Of a stretch of 64,000 bases of DNA, positions 36,186 through 44,453 are shown piece by piece (position 1 is the first letter of the stretch; every line of letters starts with the position of its first letter). A program made the position numbers and the translations under genes. The notes beneath the pieces are model-generated. The model was not told where the DNA came from, did not search any database, and saw only the letters and a list, made by a program, of their open reading frames with translations. The stretch comes from Acidobacteriota bacterium (GTDB lineage Bacteria; Acidobacteriota; Terriglobia; Versatilivoradales; Versatilivoraceae), in assembly GCA_022826755.1 (NCBI GenBank), contig JAJDUG010000007.1:50954-114953 (forward strand). Reading direction: 5' to 3'.

Positions 36186-36459
36186 GGTCGAATTCCCTGC
36201 GAGCCTCTGCCAAGCGGTCCTCCACAAGCTCCTCCGATACGAGCTTCGTTCCCGTCGGCGCAACCTCGGCAAGTCGGTCTTGAGCCCGTCTGAGCGCCTG
36301 CATTTTGGTTGTGAGTGTGACCTCATGATCCTGGACACGGAAGAATATCTCCACACGCTTGCCCTCGATGCCCAGCAGCTTGCGCAGGGGCGCGGGAACG
36401 ACCATTCTGCCGTTCGCCGTCATCATTGCCTTGAAACCATGACCGTGTTGATGAGCCAT
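36178..36459 (-). CDS. vapB: AbrB/SpoVT-fold antitoxin VapB
   Basis: A 93-residue protein. The swapped-hairpin AbrB fold is seen in MTANGRMVVPAPLRKLLGIEGKRVEIFF; the helical C-terminal part (QALRRAQDRLAEV and EELVEDRLAEARREF) would wrap the toxin. It probably represses its own promoter at the AT-rich site upstream. Confidence 0.88.
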   Translation of the reverse strand: MAHQHGHGFKAMMTANGRMVVPAPLRKLLGIEGKRVEIFFRVQDHEVTLTTKMQALRRAQDRLAEVAPTGTKLVSEELVEDRLAEARREFDHE

Positions 36460-36483
36460 AATCCTTACCTCGACATGAAGCTT

Positions 36484-36522
36484 ATTTTATGCCATTTTCT
36501 TTCTAATTGTCATTTATAAATG
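36484..36522 (-). promoter_or_regulatory. vapBC promoter with a palindromic operator
   Basis: On the minus strand ATGACA (36513-36508), 18-bp spacer, TAAAAT (36489-36484). The perfect 12-bp palindrome CATTTATAAATG (36511-36522) overlaps the -35. The region is markedly more AT-rich than its surroundings. Confidence 0.5.
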
Positions 36523-36568
36523 TTGTGATCAAATCGTTGGTCGGTGCGGATGGGTTCCGGTTTTCTCC

Positions 36569-37267
36569 TCAAGTTCTGGGAGCGCGCCGGAGGCCAATAT
36601 GGGTCCGACCCGTCCGGAACACCCGGGCGCCGGCCAACTTGGAGCGCTGCAGCAGATCTTCAAGTTCGGTTCGGGTGTAGGCAGCGAGGAGGGAGTCTCG
36701 GTAGAGCTGCCTCATCACCCCGGAATAGTGGCGTCCGAACCAGACGGCATGGAAGGGGAATTCGAGGCGGGACGGCCTTCTCAGGTCTCGCAGCAGGATG
36801 GCGCCCCCGGATTTGCTCACCCGTGAGATTTCGTTGAGCAGCGCCAGGGGAGCTGGCAGGTGGTGCAGCAGGGAATTGCACAAAACAAGGTCGAAGCTCT
36901 GCTGGGAAAAGGGCAATGTCTTGGCGTCGCCCAGTCGAAAGTCGAGCCGGTCGGCCACTCCGGCTGCCTCGGCGGCATTGCGGGCCTTCTGCAGCATGGG
37001 TTCGGAAAGGTCCACCCCGGTCAGGCGCAGCCCGGGGACTCTCGTGGCCAGCATTATGGGGATGAGGCCGGGACCGGTGCCGATATCCAGGGCATGGCCT
37101 TGGGTGACCCCCAGGCTCAGGGCATCATCGACGAAGGTCCGGTCAATGCGTTCCAGATAGGCTTGAGAGGCTGAGTTGCTGTAGGCCTCGACCCCCTCGG
37201 GGTCGTCCATGACTTCCGGTTCCGGGGTTCGCTCGAGTTGGAACCAGGACTGCAGGGACATGGTCAT
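36569..37267 (-). CDS. Class I SAM-dependent methyltransferase
   Basis: A 232-residue Rossmann methyltransferase: motif I ALDIGTGPGLIP (about residue 60), LTGVDLSEPMLQKAR, FRLGDAKTLPF and the post-motif FDLVLCNSLLHHL. The substrate is unknown. The family resembles small-molecule or lipid methyltransferases (UbiE/COQ5-like). It lies just upstream of the zincin and lpxD genes in reverse order on the same strand. Confidence 0.85.
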   Translation of the reverse strand: MTMSLQSWFQLERTPEPEVMDDPEGVEAYSNSASQAYLERIDRTFVDDALSLGVTQGHALDIGTGPGLIPIMLATRVPGLRLTGVDLSEPMLQKARNAAEAAGVADRLDFRLGDAKTLPFSQQSFDLVLCNSLLHHLPAPLALLNEISRVSKSGGAILLRDLRRPSRLEFPFHAVWFGRHYSGVMRQLYRDSLLAAYTRTELEDLLQRSKLAGARVFRTGRTHIGLRRAPRT

Positions 37268-37297
37268 TCACTGCCCGCGGCCGTGCCGGCCTGTCGC

Positions 37298-37651
37298 TCA
37301 GTAGCCGAGGGCCCTCAGGTCTTCCTCGGAAAGACCGAAGTAGTGGCCGATCTCGTGCTTCAGGGTCTTCTCGATCTGTCGACGCAGGTCGGAGGGGCCA
37401 TAACTGACCGCTTCGATGTTCTTCTGGTAGAGATAGACCTGTTGGGGAAAGGCGCCGCTGGCAAAGACCGATTGACGGGTCTTTGGAACCCCGCGAAACA
37501 GGCCCAGGAGCGTTCCGGGGAATTGCCGTTGCAGTTCCGGCTCGGGGTAGTCCTGGACGATGACGGCAAGATTGTCCAGACGGGCCTTGAAGAATTGCGG
37601 CAAGCCTTCCAGAACCTCATCCACGATTTCCGAGAACCGGACAGAGTCCAT
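37298..37651 (-). CDS. Zincin-like metallopeptidase (PF06262 family)
   Basis: A 117-residue protein with the motif KHEIGHYFGL (HExxHxxG, residues about 99-106), and the family N terminus FSEIVDEVLEGLPQFF. The family is short, cytoplasmic and of unknown substrate. The third zinc ligand may be the Asp or Glu that follows (LSEEDL). Confidence 0.88.
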   Translation of the reverse strand: MDSVRFSEIVDEVLEGLPQFFKARLDNLAVIVQDYPEPELQRQFPGTLLGLFRGVPKTRQSVFASGAFPQQVYLYQKNIEAVSYGPSDLRRQIEKTLKHEIGHYFGLSEEDLRALGY

Positions 37652-37701
37652 GAATTTGCCTTAATCCGGCGGCCGGATCTCCTCACTGATGGGAAGCGTC
37701 G

Positions 37702-38751
37702 TCACTTGCCGGAATTCTCGTTTTCCCGCAGGAGCTGATCGATGCGTTTCTTGAGCTGCCGCAGTTCCGAACGCATCTGGGGCAGGCGGGGCAGGAGGGC
37801 CAGGATTCGCTTGAATTCCCTCAGGGGACGGGCGGGCGTTCCCCAATAGACCTGGTTGCCCGGCAGGATCTTCCCGGGCAGGACCCCGGCCTGTCCTCCG
37901 ATGACGGCTCCCTTTTTCACCCGAATGCGTTCGCCGAACCCGGCCTGGCCGGCGATGACCACCTGGTCTTCAATGACGGCGCTGCCGGAGATGCCCGTCT
38001 GAGAGGCAATGATCACCGCTGACCCGATTTGGGTGTTGTGGGCGATCTGGACCAGGTTGTCGACCTTGCTTCCCCGGCCGATCCGAGTCATCCCCAGCGA
38101 GCCGCGGTCCACGGTGGTGTTGGCCCCGATTTCCACGTCGTCCTCGATCACAATCCCGCCCGCCTGGGGAAACTTGACCTGGGAGGTCCCGTCGAACACG
38201 TAGCCGAATCCGTCGGCGCCCAGCACCACGCCGGCGTGCAGCGTCACCCGGCAACCCAGCTCCGTACCGGGATAGAGGACCACCCGGGGATGGAGGATGC
38301 AGTCGCTGCCGATACGGCAATTGTCTCCCACTACCACGCCCGGGTGCAGAATGCACCGGTCGCCCACCCGGGCGCCGGCTCCCACCACCACCTGAGGCCC
38401 CAGGTCGACCTCCTGTCCGAGGACCGCCTCGGGGGAGACGACCGCGGAAGGGTCGTGAACACCCCGGCCCGTGGGACGGGGGTGGAGCAAGAGGGCCGCT
38501 CGGGAGAAATCCAGCTTGGGCCGCTCGGAAACGATGGTGTTCCAGCCGGACCTGTGGATGTCGGCGGTGGTGATGATGCAGCCGGCCGTCAGCTCATCCG
38601 GCAGGCGGGTGGCCCTGGTTGAGCCCTCACAGTAGATTAGCGAGGTCCGTTCGGCTTCCTCCCAGTTGGAGATTCGCTGGAGATGCTGGGAGCCGTCCCC
38701 GTGGAAAGGACATTGAAGATAACGGGCGATTTCGGCAATGGAGGCACCCAT
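37702..38751 (-). CDS. lpxD: UDP-3-O-acylglucosamine N-acyltransferase LpxD
   Basis: A 349-residue enzyme of lipid A synthesis. N-terminal UDP-binding domain (IAEIARYL, then [10 protein letters not shown]), then left-handed beta-helix hexapeptide repeats ([12 protein letters not shown] onwards) with the catalytic histidine in [11 protein letters not shown], and a C-terminal helix. It transfers a hydroxyacyl chain from ACP to the glucosamine amine. Its presence shows an outer membrane with lipopolysaccharide. It is not in the usual lpxD-fabZ-lpxA cluster. Confidence 0.95.
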   Translation of the reverse strand: MGASIAEIARYLQCPFHGDGSQHLQRISNWEEAERTSLIYCEGSTRATRLPDELTAGCIITTADIHRSGWNTIVSERPKLDFSRAALLLHPRPTGRGVHDPSAVVSPEAVLGQEVDLGPQVVVGAGARVGDRCILHPGVVVGDNCRIGSDCILHPRVVLYPGTELGCRVTLHAGVVLGADGFGYVFDGTSQVKFPQAGGIVIEDDVEIGANTTVDRGSLGMTRIGRGSKVDNLVQIAHNTQIGSAVIIASQTGISGSAVIEDQVVIAGQAGFGERIRVKKGAVIGGQAGVLPGKILPGNQVYWGTPARPLREFKRILALLPRLPQMRSELRQLKKRIDQLLRENENSGK

Positions 38752-38922
38752 GCCCCTCTATCTAGCAACTTTCGAGGGGCCTGTCCATGGAAATGTCGCG
38801 GGAAATGTCGCGGTAGCTATTGAAGGCCTTGTCGCTCGGGAAGGGGTGAAGGATGCCGCCGGCAGGTCGACTCCGGCTGCGACCGACGGGATTTTCGTCC
38901 CTGCGGCCAAATTGGGCTTGGC

Positions 38923-39342
38923 TCACGACATGAGTATCTTGTAAGCCAGGGCCAGCATGGGAATGAACAGCAAGCTGATGAGCGGCCAGATCACCTTGTT
39001 CAGGGTGTTCATCTCCGCCCGCAGCCCGGTAATTTGAGATTGCATCTCCGCCCGCAGCCCGGTGATTTGAGATTGCATCTCTGCCCGGAGTTCGGTGATT
39101 TGAGATTGCATCTCCGCCCGGAGTTCGGTGATCTGCGCTTGCATCTCGGAGCGAAGCTCGGTGATCTGCGCGTGCATCTCGGACCGGATCTCGGTGATCT
39201 GCGCTCCGATGGCGGTGATGACGTTCTGGCCACTCAAGTTACGTATCTCCTCGATGGCGGGATGAATCAGCTTGGGGTCGGCACCGCTGTCAATCAGGAC
39301 CCTATGAATTGCGCTGGTGTCAGGTTTGGTCGAGTTTGGCAT
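38923..39342 (-). CDS. Hendecad coiled-coil protein with C-terminal membrane anchor
   Basis: A 139-residue protein. The ATG at 39342 follows GGGAGAAATTTG. Residues 1-45 form a globular-looking segment (DPKLIHPAIEEIRNLSGQNVITAIG), residues 46-112 consist of an 11-residue unit QITELRAEMQS repeated about six times, and residues 117-137 are one membrane helix near the C terminus. A stalk-like tail-anchored helical protein is predicted. Function is unknown. Confidence 0.65.
   Translation of the reverse strand: MPNSTKPDTSAIHRVLIDSGADPKLIHPAIEEIRNLSGQNVITAIGAQITEIRSEMHAQITELRSEMQAQITELRAEMQSQITELRAEMQSQITGLRAEMQSQITGLRAEMNTLNKVIWPLISLLFIPMLALAYKILMS
39010..39207 (-). repeat. Six tandem 33-bp coding repeats
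   Basis: Six consecutive 33-bp units starting at 39010, 39043, 39076, 39109, 39142 and 39175. Units 1-3 are nearly identical and units 4-6 drift. They encode the 11-residue repeat of the coiled-coil protein. Near-identical units suggest recent expansion or copy-number variation. Confidence 0.9.
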
Positions 39343-39662
39343 CAAATTTCTCCCTTTTCGGATGGGGTGATTCTGCTCACCCTTCGCACGGAAACGATTG
39401 AACCGAATGAGGGAGAATAATGAGACCACGCCGGGGACGGACGGGGCCGATGCACACCAGTCAAGTACATCAGAATACAGTGTAACACATCAGGTGGGCC
39501 TATGCCGCCGCAAATCCTTGCTTGGCTTCCCTGACTCAGTTTCCGGGCAAACGGGAACAATCGGCCAGGGTTGCTCCTACCCTAGGGGGGGCAGTACGGG
39601 ATGGCCCTGAATCGATCCGGGTCGGCCGGATTGTGGTTGAAGGCCTTGACAGTTGGGAATCG
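39343..39662. other. 320-bp intergenic region before mutY
   Basis: Divergent promoter region for the coiled-coil gene and mutY. No gene recognised. Its last part (from about 39631) and the first codons of mutY resemble 38814-38912 (separate finding). Confidence 0.35.
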
Positions 39663-40784
39663 ATGAAAGATCCTGCTGGCATGTCGAAGCCGGACGCGAC
39701 CCAAGCGGTCTATCTCCCTCCAGTCGAAATCCGGCGCCTGCAGACCGGGCTGCTCGCCTGGTATCGGCAGCACCAGCGCCAACTTCCCTGGCGTGAATCG
39801 CAGGACGTCTACCCCATATGGGTTTCTGAGGTGATGCTTCAGCAAACCCAGGTTCAAACCGTCGTTCCTTATTTTCTGCGGTTCATGGCGGCGTTCCCCA
39901 CCCTTGAGGAACTGGCCCGCGCCGACACCCAGGACCTGCTGAGATGCTGGGCCGGACTGGGCTATTACTCCCGCGCCAGGAATCTCCGGAAGGCGGCCCG
40001 GATTCTGGTCAGGGAACATGGGGGGGAGTTCCCCAGGAGCTACAGGGAAGTCTTGAGGTTGCCAGGAATCGGCCCCTACACGGGCGCGGCCATCCTCAGT
40101 ATTGCTTTCGATCAACCGTTGTTGGCGCTGGATGGCAACGTGGTGCGGGTCCTGGCTCGACTGTTCCGCCTGGAGGGAGATCCAGCTAGGTCCCCCGTGA
40201 AGGGAATGCTGGCGGCTGCCGGACAGCAACTGCTGCCCGCCCGCGGGTCCGGGGACTTCAATCAGGCCCTGATGGAGCTCGGGGCTACGGTCTGTCTGCC
40301 ACGCAACCCGCGCTGCCTCCTGTGCCCCTGGTCCTCCCATTGCGAGGCCCTCAAATCCGGTGTGCAGGACCGGCTGCCGGAGAAGGGCAAGCGGCCGGAC
40401 ACGCACTTGAGCCGCCAGGCCGCGGCGGTGATCCGGCATCGGGGCCGATTCCTGATCCGACGGCGATCCGGTTCGCGGCTCCTCCAGGACATGTGGGAAT
40501 TTCCCGGGGAGGAATTCAGTCGACCCGACCTCGCCGACTCCCTGGTGAAATACCTGGAGTCGGAACTCCATTTGAACGTCCAGTTGCGCGACCGTCTGAC
40601 CGTGGTCAAACACGCCGTCACCAATCGGAGAATCACTCTGACCGTTTATGAGGCCCGGCTGAAGCCTCCGCTGCCACCGACCCTCTCGATCCCGGGCGCG
40701 CGCTGGATCTGGCTGAGCCAGGCCGGTCGCTATCCTCTGACCGTTGCGGCCTCCCGGATCGTTCAGGCGCTGACGGCAGAGTAA
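39663..40784 (+). CDS. mutY: A/G-specific adenine glycosylase MutY
   Basis: A 373-residue DNA repair enzyme that removes adenine opposite 8-oxoguanine. Catalytic Glu in VSEVMLQQTQV, helix-hairpin-helix LPGIGPYTGAAI with catalytic Asp in ALDGNVVRV, and the [4Fe-4S] loop C-x6-C-x2-C-x5-C (CLPRNPRC, then LLC and PWSSHC). The C-terminal half is the NUDIX-like domain (QAAAVIRHRGRFLIRRR, LLQDMWEFPG). Start ATG 39663 is provisional; ATG 39681 is the other choice. Confidence 0.95.
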   Translation: MKDPAGMSKPDATQAVYLPPVEIRRLQTGLLAWYRQHQRQLPWRESQDVYPIWVSEVMLQQTQVQTVVPYFLRFMAAFPTLEELARADTQDLLRCWAGLGYYSRARNLRKAARILVREHGGEFPRSYREVLRLPGIGPYTGAAILSIAFDQPLLALDGNVVRVLARLFRLEGDPARSPVKGMLAAAGQQLLPARGSGDFNQALMELGATVCLPRNPRCLLCPWSSHCEALKSGVQDRLPEKGKRPDTHLSRQAAAVIRHRGRFLIRRRSGSRLLQDMWEFPGEEFSRPDLADSLVKYLESELHLNVQLRDRLTVVKHAVTNRRITLTVYEARLKPPLPPTLSIPGARWIWLSQAGRYPLTVAASRIVQALTAE

Positions 40785-40850
40785 TTGCGCGGCCGCGGCC
40801 GGGCCAATAGCGGCGGAACGCGGGTCGGGCCGCGGGACCCATCAAAAACC

Positions 40851-40880
40851 TTGACAAGCGCCGGGGACGGGGGCAAGACT
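40851..40880 (+). promoter_or_regulatory. Promoter-like sequence for thioredoxin
   Basis: Perfect TTGACA (40851-40856), 18-bp spacer, AAGACT (40875-40880); 45 bp from the start codon. The -10 is poor. Confidence 0.35.
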
Positions 40881-40924
40881 AGGGTGCATTGACGCAACGA
40901 TCTCAGGAAGGAGCAGGCGAAACG

Positions 40925-41254
40925 ATGAGTGGAAACGTAGTGGAATTTACCGATGCGAATTTTGATGCGGAGGCCCTGCAAGCCGACCAGCCGGTCCTGG
41001 TGGATTTCTGGGCTCCCTGGTGCGGCCCCTGCCGGATGGTGGGTCCCATCATCGAGGAGCTGGCAGGCGCCTATGCCGGGAAGTTGAAGGTCGGAAAGCT
41101 CAACACCGACCACAACCCGGCGGTCGCCACCAAGTACGGTATCCGCAGCATCCCTACGATCCTGCTTCTCAAGGATGGCCAGGTGGTCGGCAACCTGCTG
41201 GGCGCCATGCCGAAGTCGGAATTTCTAAAGATGCTCGATCCGCACCTGCAATAG
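40925..41254 (+). CDS. trxA: Thioredoxin
   Basis: A 109-residue thioredoxin with WAPWCGPCRMVGPI, the cis-proline in RSIPTILLLKDG and the full fold. Cytoplasmic disulfide reductase. The start ATG 40925 lies behind AAGGAGCAGG. A perfect CCGCCGGA/TCCGGCGG hairpin (41268-41285) follows the stop, with no T-run. Confidence 0.95.
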   Translation: MSGNVVEFTDANFDAEALQADQPVLVDFWAPWCGPCRMVGPIIEELAGAYAGKLKVGKLNTDHNPAVATKYGIRSIPTILLLKDGQVVGNLLGAMPKSEFLKMLDPHLQ

Positions 41255-41267
41255 GCTCGGTCCGCAA

Positions 41268-41285
41268 CCGCCGGACCTCCGGCGG
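41268..41285 (+). other. Strong hairpin after trxA
   Basis: CCGCCGGA-CC-TCCGGCGG, 8-bp arms, not followed by T residues; it may stabilise the trxA mRNA 3' end or be a weak terminator. Confidence 0.4.
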
Positions 41286-41299
41286 CAGGACCCGCCTCA

Positions 41300-41512
41300 A
41301 TGCTCCGGATGCCGGCAGTTACTTCCTTGAATTCCTTCCCTCCACGCCCTCCGGAAAAGGACTCTTCCCGGGAACGCCTGTCGGCGCTTCCCGACCGGCA
41401 AAAGGATCCCAGCCAGTTCTGTCCTCAGTGCGGTTTGGAGTTGCAACCCGACCACTGCAAGCTGCGGTGTCCCCAATGCGGCTACTACATGTCCTGCTCG
41501 GACTATTACTAG
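41300..41512 (+). CDS. Small zinc-ribbon protein
   Basis: A 70-residue protein whose C-terminal half carries FCPQCGLELQPDHCKLRCPQCGYYMSCSDYY: two CPxCG knuckles with an extra HC pair, a likely zinc ribbon. The N-terminal half is proline- and charge-rich and perhaps disordered. Proteins with this C-terminal sequence recur as unnamed small genes; function is unknown. No start with an obvious ribosome site is visible, so the N terminus is uncertain. Confidence 0.6.
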   Translation: MLRMPAVTSLNSFPPRPPEKDSSRERLSALPDRQKDPSQFCPQCGLELQPDHCKLRCPQCGYYMSCSDYY

Positions 41513-41548
41513 CCCGACTACCGCCCGTCATAACTGCTTCCGGTTAAC

Positions 41549-43192
41549 GTGTTCCGAAAAATTCAACCCGGCCACCTGCTCTTGATTCTTGGGTTCTGCT
41601 GGGTCCTGTTCTTTCTGGATCTGGGCGGTCTGGGACTGGTGGGTCCGGATGAGCCGCGCTACGCCCAGATCGCCCGGGAAATGCTGGTCTCGGGCGACTT
41701 TGTAACCCCTCGCTACTTCGCAGACCCCTGGCTGGAAAAGCCGGTCCTCTATTACTGGCTGGCGGCGGCGACCTATTGGCTCTTCGGAGTCAACGAATTC
41801 GGCGCCCGGCTGCCATCGGCGCTGGCTGCCGTCCTGGGAGTGTTTTGCGTCTACCTGGTGGGCAGGCAGCGGGAGGGCCCCCTGGAGGGCCTGTTCTCCT
41901 GTCTCATCCTGGCGGCCTCGATTCTCTATTTCTCCCTGGCTCGGGCCGCCTCCACAGACATGGTGTTCTCGGCGGCCATGGCGGTAGCCTGGACGGCCTT
42001 GTTCCTCCTGTTGTTCGGCGACAAGGGGCTCTGGCGGGATTCGGCCGCTTCCGGTGGGCAACCGGGGTTGCTGCTGGTCTTTTATGCGTTCCTGGGACTG
42101 GCAACCCTGGCCAAGGGACCGGCCGGAATGGTTCTGCCCCTGGTCAGCCTGGCTGTTTTCCTGGGAATCACGGGACGCTTGGACTTGGCGGCCAGATTCA
42201 GGCCCTTCACCGGAATGATGGTCTTGCTGGCAGTGGTCCTGCCCTGGTACGCATTGTGCACCCTGGCCAACGGTTGGGGATTCGTGGAGGAATTCCTGAT
42301 CCGGCACAACCTGGAACGGTTCTTTACCGACCGCTATGAGCACCCACAGCCTTTCTGGTTCTTTCCGGCGGTTGCGCTGATCGGCTTTTTCCCCTGGAGC
42401 CTGCAACTGATTCCGTCGGCTCGCGGACTGTTTCGACACGGGAACCGCTGGCGCTCGCGTGCCGCGGCCCAGGATCTCTTCTTGTGGCTGTGGCTGTTGA
42501 CGCCGCTGGTCATCTTCTCCCTCTCCCGATCCAAGTTGCCCGGTTACCTGTTGCCGGCGGCTCCCGCCATGGCCCTGCTGATCGGCCGCCAGGTCCGGCT
42601 CTGGCTGAAGCCCGACCTGGGAGACGCCCGGCCCCTCTGGTTCAAGGACGTCTTTTTCTACCAGGCCCTCTGCCTGATGCTGACGGGGCTGGCGCTGCCT
42701 CTCTACGCCCCCCGGCTGAACCTGCCGGTGGAGTCGCTGGTAGGCGCCGCCTCCGGGTTGCTGGCGGGCACGGGCCTGCTTGCCCTGCTGTTCCATTGGC
42801 GCCGCCGGCGAACCGCCTCGGTGGCTTGCTACCTGGCGGCGGTTGCCCTGGCGGTGATTCTGGTGACAGGGGGTGTTTTCCCCCAGGTGGATGCCGCCGA
42901 GTCCTCCCGCCAATTGGCAGCCTACCTTCAGCAAGAGGAGGGCTTCCGGGATCAACCCCTGTTCGTCTACGGAATCTCGCGCAATGTGGCCTATGGGCTC
43001 GGCTTCTACCTGAACAGCCCCGCCCGCATCGTCTATTCGGAAGGAGACGTGCACTATCCGCGGGGAAGGGAAGCCTTCTTTGTGACCTCGCTCGACTTCA
43101 AGGCCGAGGGGTATTTCGCCCGCAACCAGGTGGAAGGGCGAACGGATTACCAGTCCCGCAGCGTTCTCAGGATCCGGCACAAGGTGGAATGA
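41549..43192 (+). CDS. Glycosyltransferase family 39 (ArnT-like) membrane protein
   Basis: A 547-residue GT-C protein with about 12 membrane helices. GPDEPRYAQIAREML near the start is the catalytic loop motif of ArnT/PMT enzymes, and the loop following TM2 (WLEKPVLYYW) fits too. It transfers a sugar from a polyprenyl phosphate to a lipid or protein in the periplasm. The C-terminal ~90 residues form a soluble domain (FVYGISRNVAYGLGFYLN). Starts at GTG 41549. Its stop overlaps the hicB-like start by four bases. Confidence 0.85.
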   Translation: MFRKIQPGHLLLILGFCWVLFFLDLGGLGLVGPDEPRYAQIAREMLVSGDFVTPRYFADPWLEKPVLYYWLAAATYWLFGVNEFGARLPSALAAVLGVFCVYLVGRQREGPLEGLFSCLILAASILYFSLARAASTDMVFSAAMAVAWTALFLLLFGDKGLWRDSAASGGQPGLLLVFYAFLGLATLAKGPAGMVLPLVSLAVFLGITGRLDLAARFRPFTGMMVLLAVVLPWYALCTLANGWGFVEEFLIRHNLERFFTDRYEHPQPFWFFPAVALIGFFPWSLQLIPSARGLFRHGNRWRSRAAAQDLFLWLWLLTPLVIFSLSRSKLPGYLLPAAPAMALLIGRQVRLWLKPDLGDARPLWFKDVFFYQALCLMLTGLALPLYAPRLNLPVESLVGAASGLLAGTGLLALLFHWRRRRTASVACYLAAVALAVILVTGGVFPQVDAAESSRQLAAYLQQEEGFRDQPLFVYGISRNVAYGLGFYLNSPARIVYSEGDVHYPRGREAFFVTSLDFKAEGYFARNQVEGRTDYQSRSVLRIRHKVE

Positions 43193-43398
43193 CCGAGGAA
43201 ATCGTTTTTTCCGTTCAGGAATCGCCGGAGGGCGGTTACGAAGCCAGAGCTCTGTCTGCACCTATATTCACTGAGGCAGACACTCTTGAAGAACTACGCT
43301 CGGCTGTACGGGATGCGACCGAGTGCCATTTTGGACAAGGCCAATGTCCCAAGCGCATAGCGCTTCACTTTGTGGGTGGTGAAATCGTCTCCGTATGA
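43189..43398 (+). CDS. HicB-like antitoxin (DUF1902-type), second copy, orphaned
   Basis: A 69-residue protein: EIVFSVQESPEGGYEARALSAPIFTEADTLEELRSAVRDATECHF, the small HicB-like family that normally precedes hicA. It lacks a separate DNA-binding domain. ATG 43189 overlaps the glycosyltransferase stop, an odd link, and its own stop overlaps an ATG that opens a hicA-like frame (43395). That frame is damaged, so the antitoxin is likely orphaned. It is not closely related to the HicB at 1048. Confidence 0.7.
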   Translation: MTEEIVFSVQESPEGGYEARALSAPIFTEADTLEELRSAVRDATECHFGQGQCPKRIALHFVGGEIVSV

Positions 43399-43538
43399 AG
43401 TTGTCCCGGAACCTGAGCGGGGGTCTATTGGACTCAAGCGCAGTGATGGGGGAGTTTCGCTCCGAAGCATGGTGGACGGAAGCCCGCTTGGGGAAGAGGG
43501 TGGTTGCATTAATCAGCCGTAGTCGGCTTGAGTCTTGA
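43395..43538 (+). pseudogene. HicA remnant downstream of the second HicB
   Basis: The frame begins MKLSRNLSGGLL, like the HicA start MK-x-PR-x-LSG-x-x-L, coupled to the hicB stop by a four-base overlap. After about 12 codons it no longer resembles HicA; the GSHxxL strand with the catalytic histidine is missing. A deletion or frameshift is likely. The frame is open to a TGA at about 43538 and overlaps the 3' end of the exonuclease/phosphatase gene. Confidence 0.45.
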
Positions 43539-44370
43539 CCTCGATCATCAGGCGGCAGTGATCGCTCGGTCCCCACTCATTGATCTCATTCATCGCCCGA
43601 ACCGACACCCGCTCGTGGAAGCCGCGTGAGGCGAACGCGTAATCCAATTGATTGGCGGCGTCTTTCGGTTCGCGACGGGGGCTGCAGAACGTCGGTAGAT
43701 TCTTGGTGTCGGACGGCACATCTATCGGTGTGGATTCAGCACGCCGGCCGTGGGGCGTCTGAGGCCCCAGGAACTCCAGTCCCAGCGCCCCAATGCGATC
43801 CCAGAACGTGCGTTCGCGTTCCGGCAAGGACAACTGCCAGCCGGTCGCCCCGTATATCATGTTGAGATCGCCCGCAGCCAGTATCCTGTGCTTCCCCGGA
43901 TCGCGGTGTCCGATGAAAGCCGATAGATCCGAAAGGATCCGGTGCGCCGAGGCATCCGAGTAGATCCAACCGCTCCCGGTAGATGGATGAGACGTCAACC
44001 AGCCAGCGTACATCGAGATGGCTACGAATGCCTCTTCCTCGCTGTCGCGCGGGATCACTTTGGCAGCAGCAATGGTGCCGACGCCGCTGACGCCAATGGT
44101 GTCCCGCCCGAGTTCACTGATAGGCGGGACTTGCCGGTAGGGCGTGACAGTGATCCGATCTGACAGTCTTACGATCAGTGGCCATCGGTCGTACAGGTTC
44201 CGGTTCCAGAATACCTGATCCTGGTATTCCACCAGGTCCGCCAAGTCACCCGGAGGAGTTCCCGCTTCCTGCAGGAGCGCAAGGTCCACCTCGCCATCCC
44301 TGGCCATACCCACCAGCCAGCGCCAGGGCTCTTGGCGCTTGGCGATGTTCCAACTTACTATTTTGATCAT
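43513..44370 (-). CDS. Endonuclease/exonuclease/phosphatase family protein
   Basis: A 285-residue member of the EEP superfamily. Motifs: IVSWNIAKRQ (Asn), LLQEAG (Glu, metal), AAGDLNMIYG (Asp-x-Asn), QLDYAFAS (Asp) and GPSDHCRLMIEV (Asp-His). Substrates in the family include DNA, phospholipids and inositol phosphates. No signal peptide, so it is cytoplasmic. It overlaps the HicA remnant at its 3' end. Confidence 0.82.
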   Translation of the reverse strand: MIKIVSWNIAKRQEPWRWLVGMARDGEVDLALLQEAGTPPGDLADLVEYQDQVFWNRNLYDRWPLIVRLSDRITVTPYRQVPPISELGRDTIGVSGVGTIAAAKVIPRDSEEEAFVAISMYAGWLTSHPSTGSGWIYSDASAHRILSDLSAFIGHRDPGKHRILAAGDLNMIYGATGWQLSLPERERTFWDRIGALGLEFLGPQTPHGRRAESTPIDVPSDTKNLPTFCSPRREPKDAANQLDYAFASRGFHERVSVRAMNEINEWGPSDHCRLMIEVKTQADYG

Positions 44371-44453
44371 GCCACTACCTCAACTCATCGCGCTCGGATT
44401 GGTGCCTGATTCAGTCATTGCTTTTCCTCTGCGCCACGCCCCTGTTTGCCGTC

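Noticed and set aside
39010..39207. CRISPR array candidate from regular 33-bp spacing
   Set aside because: No spacers: units abut and are a coding repeat.
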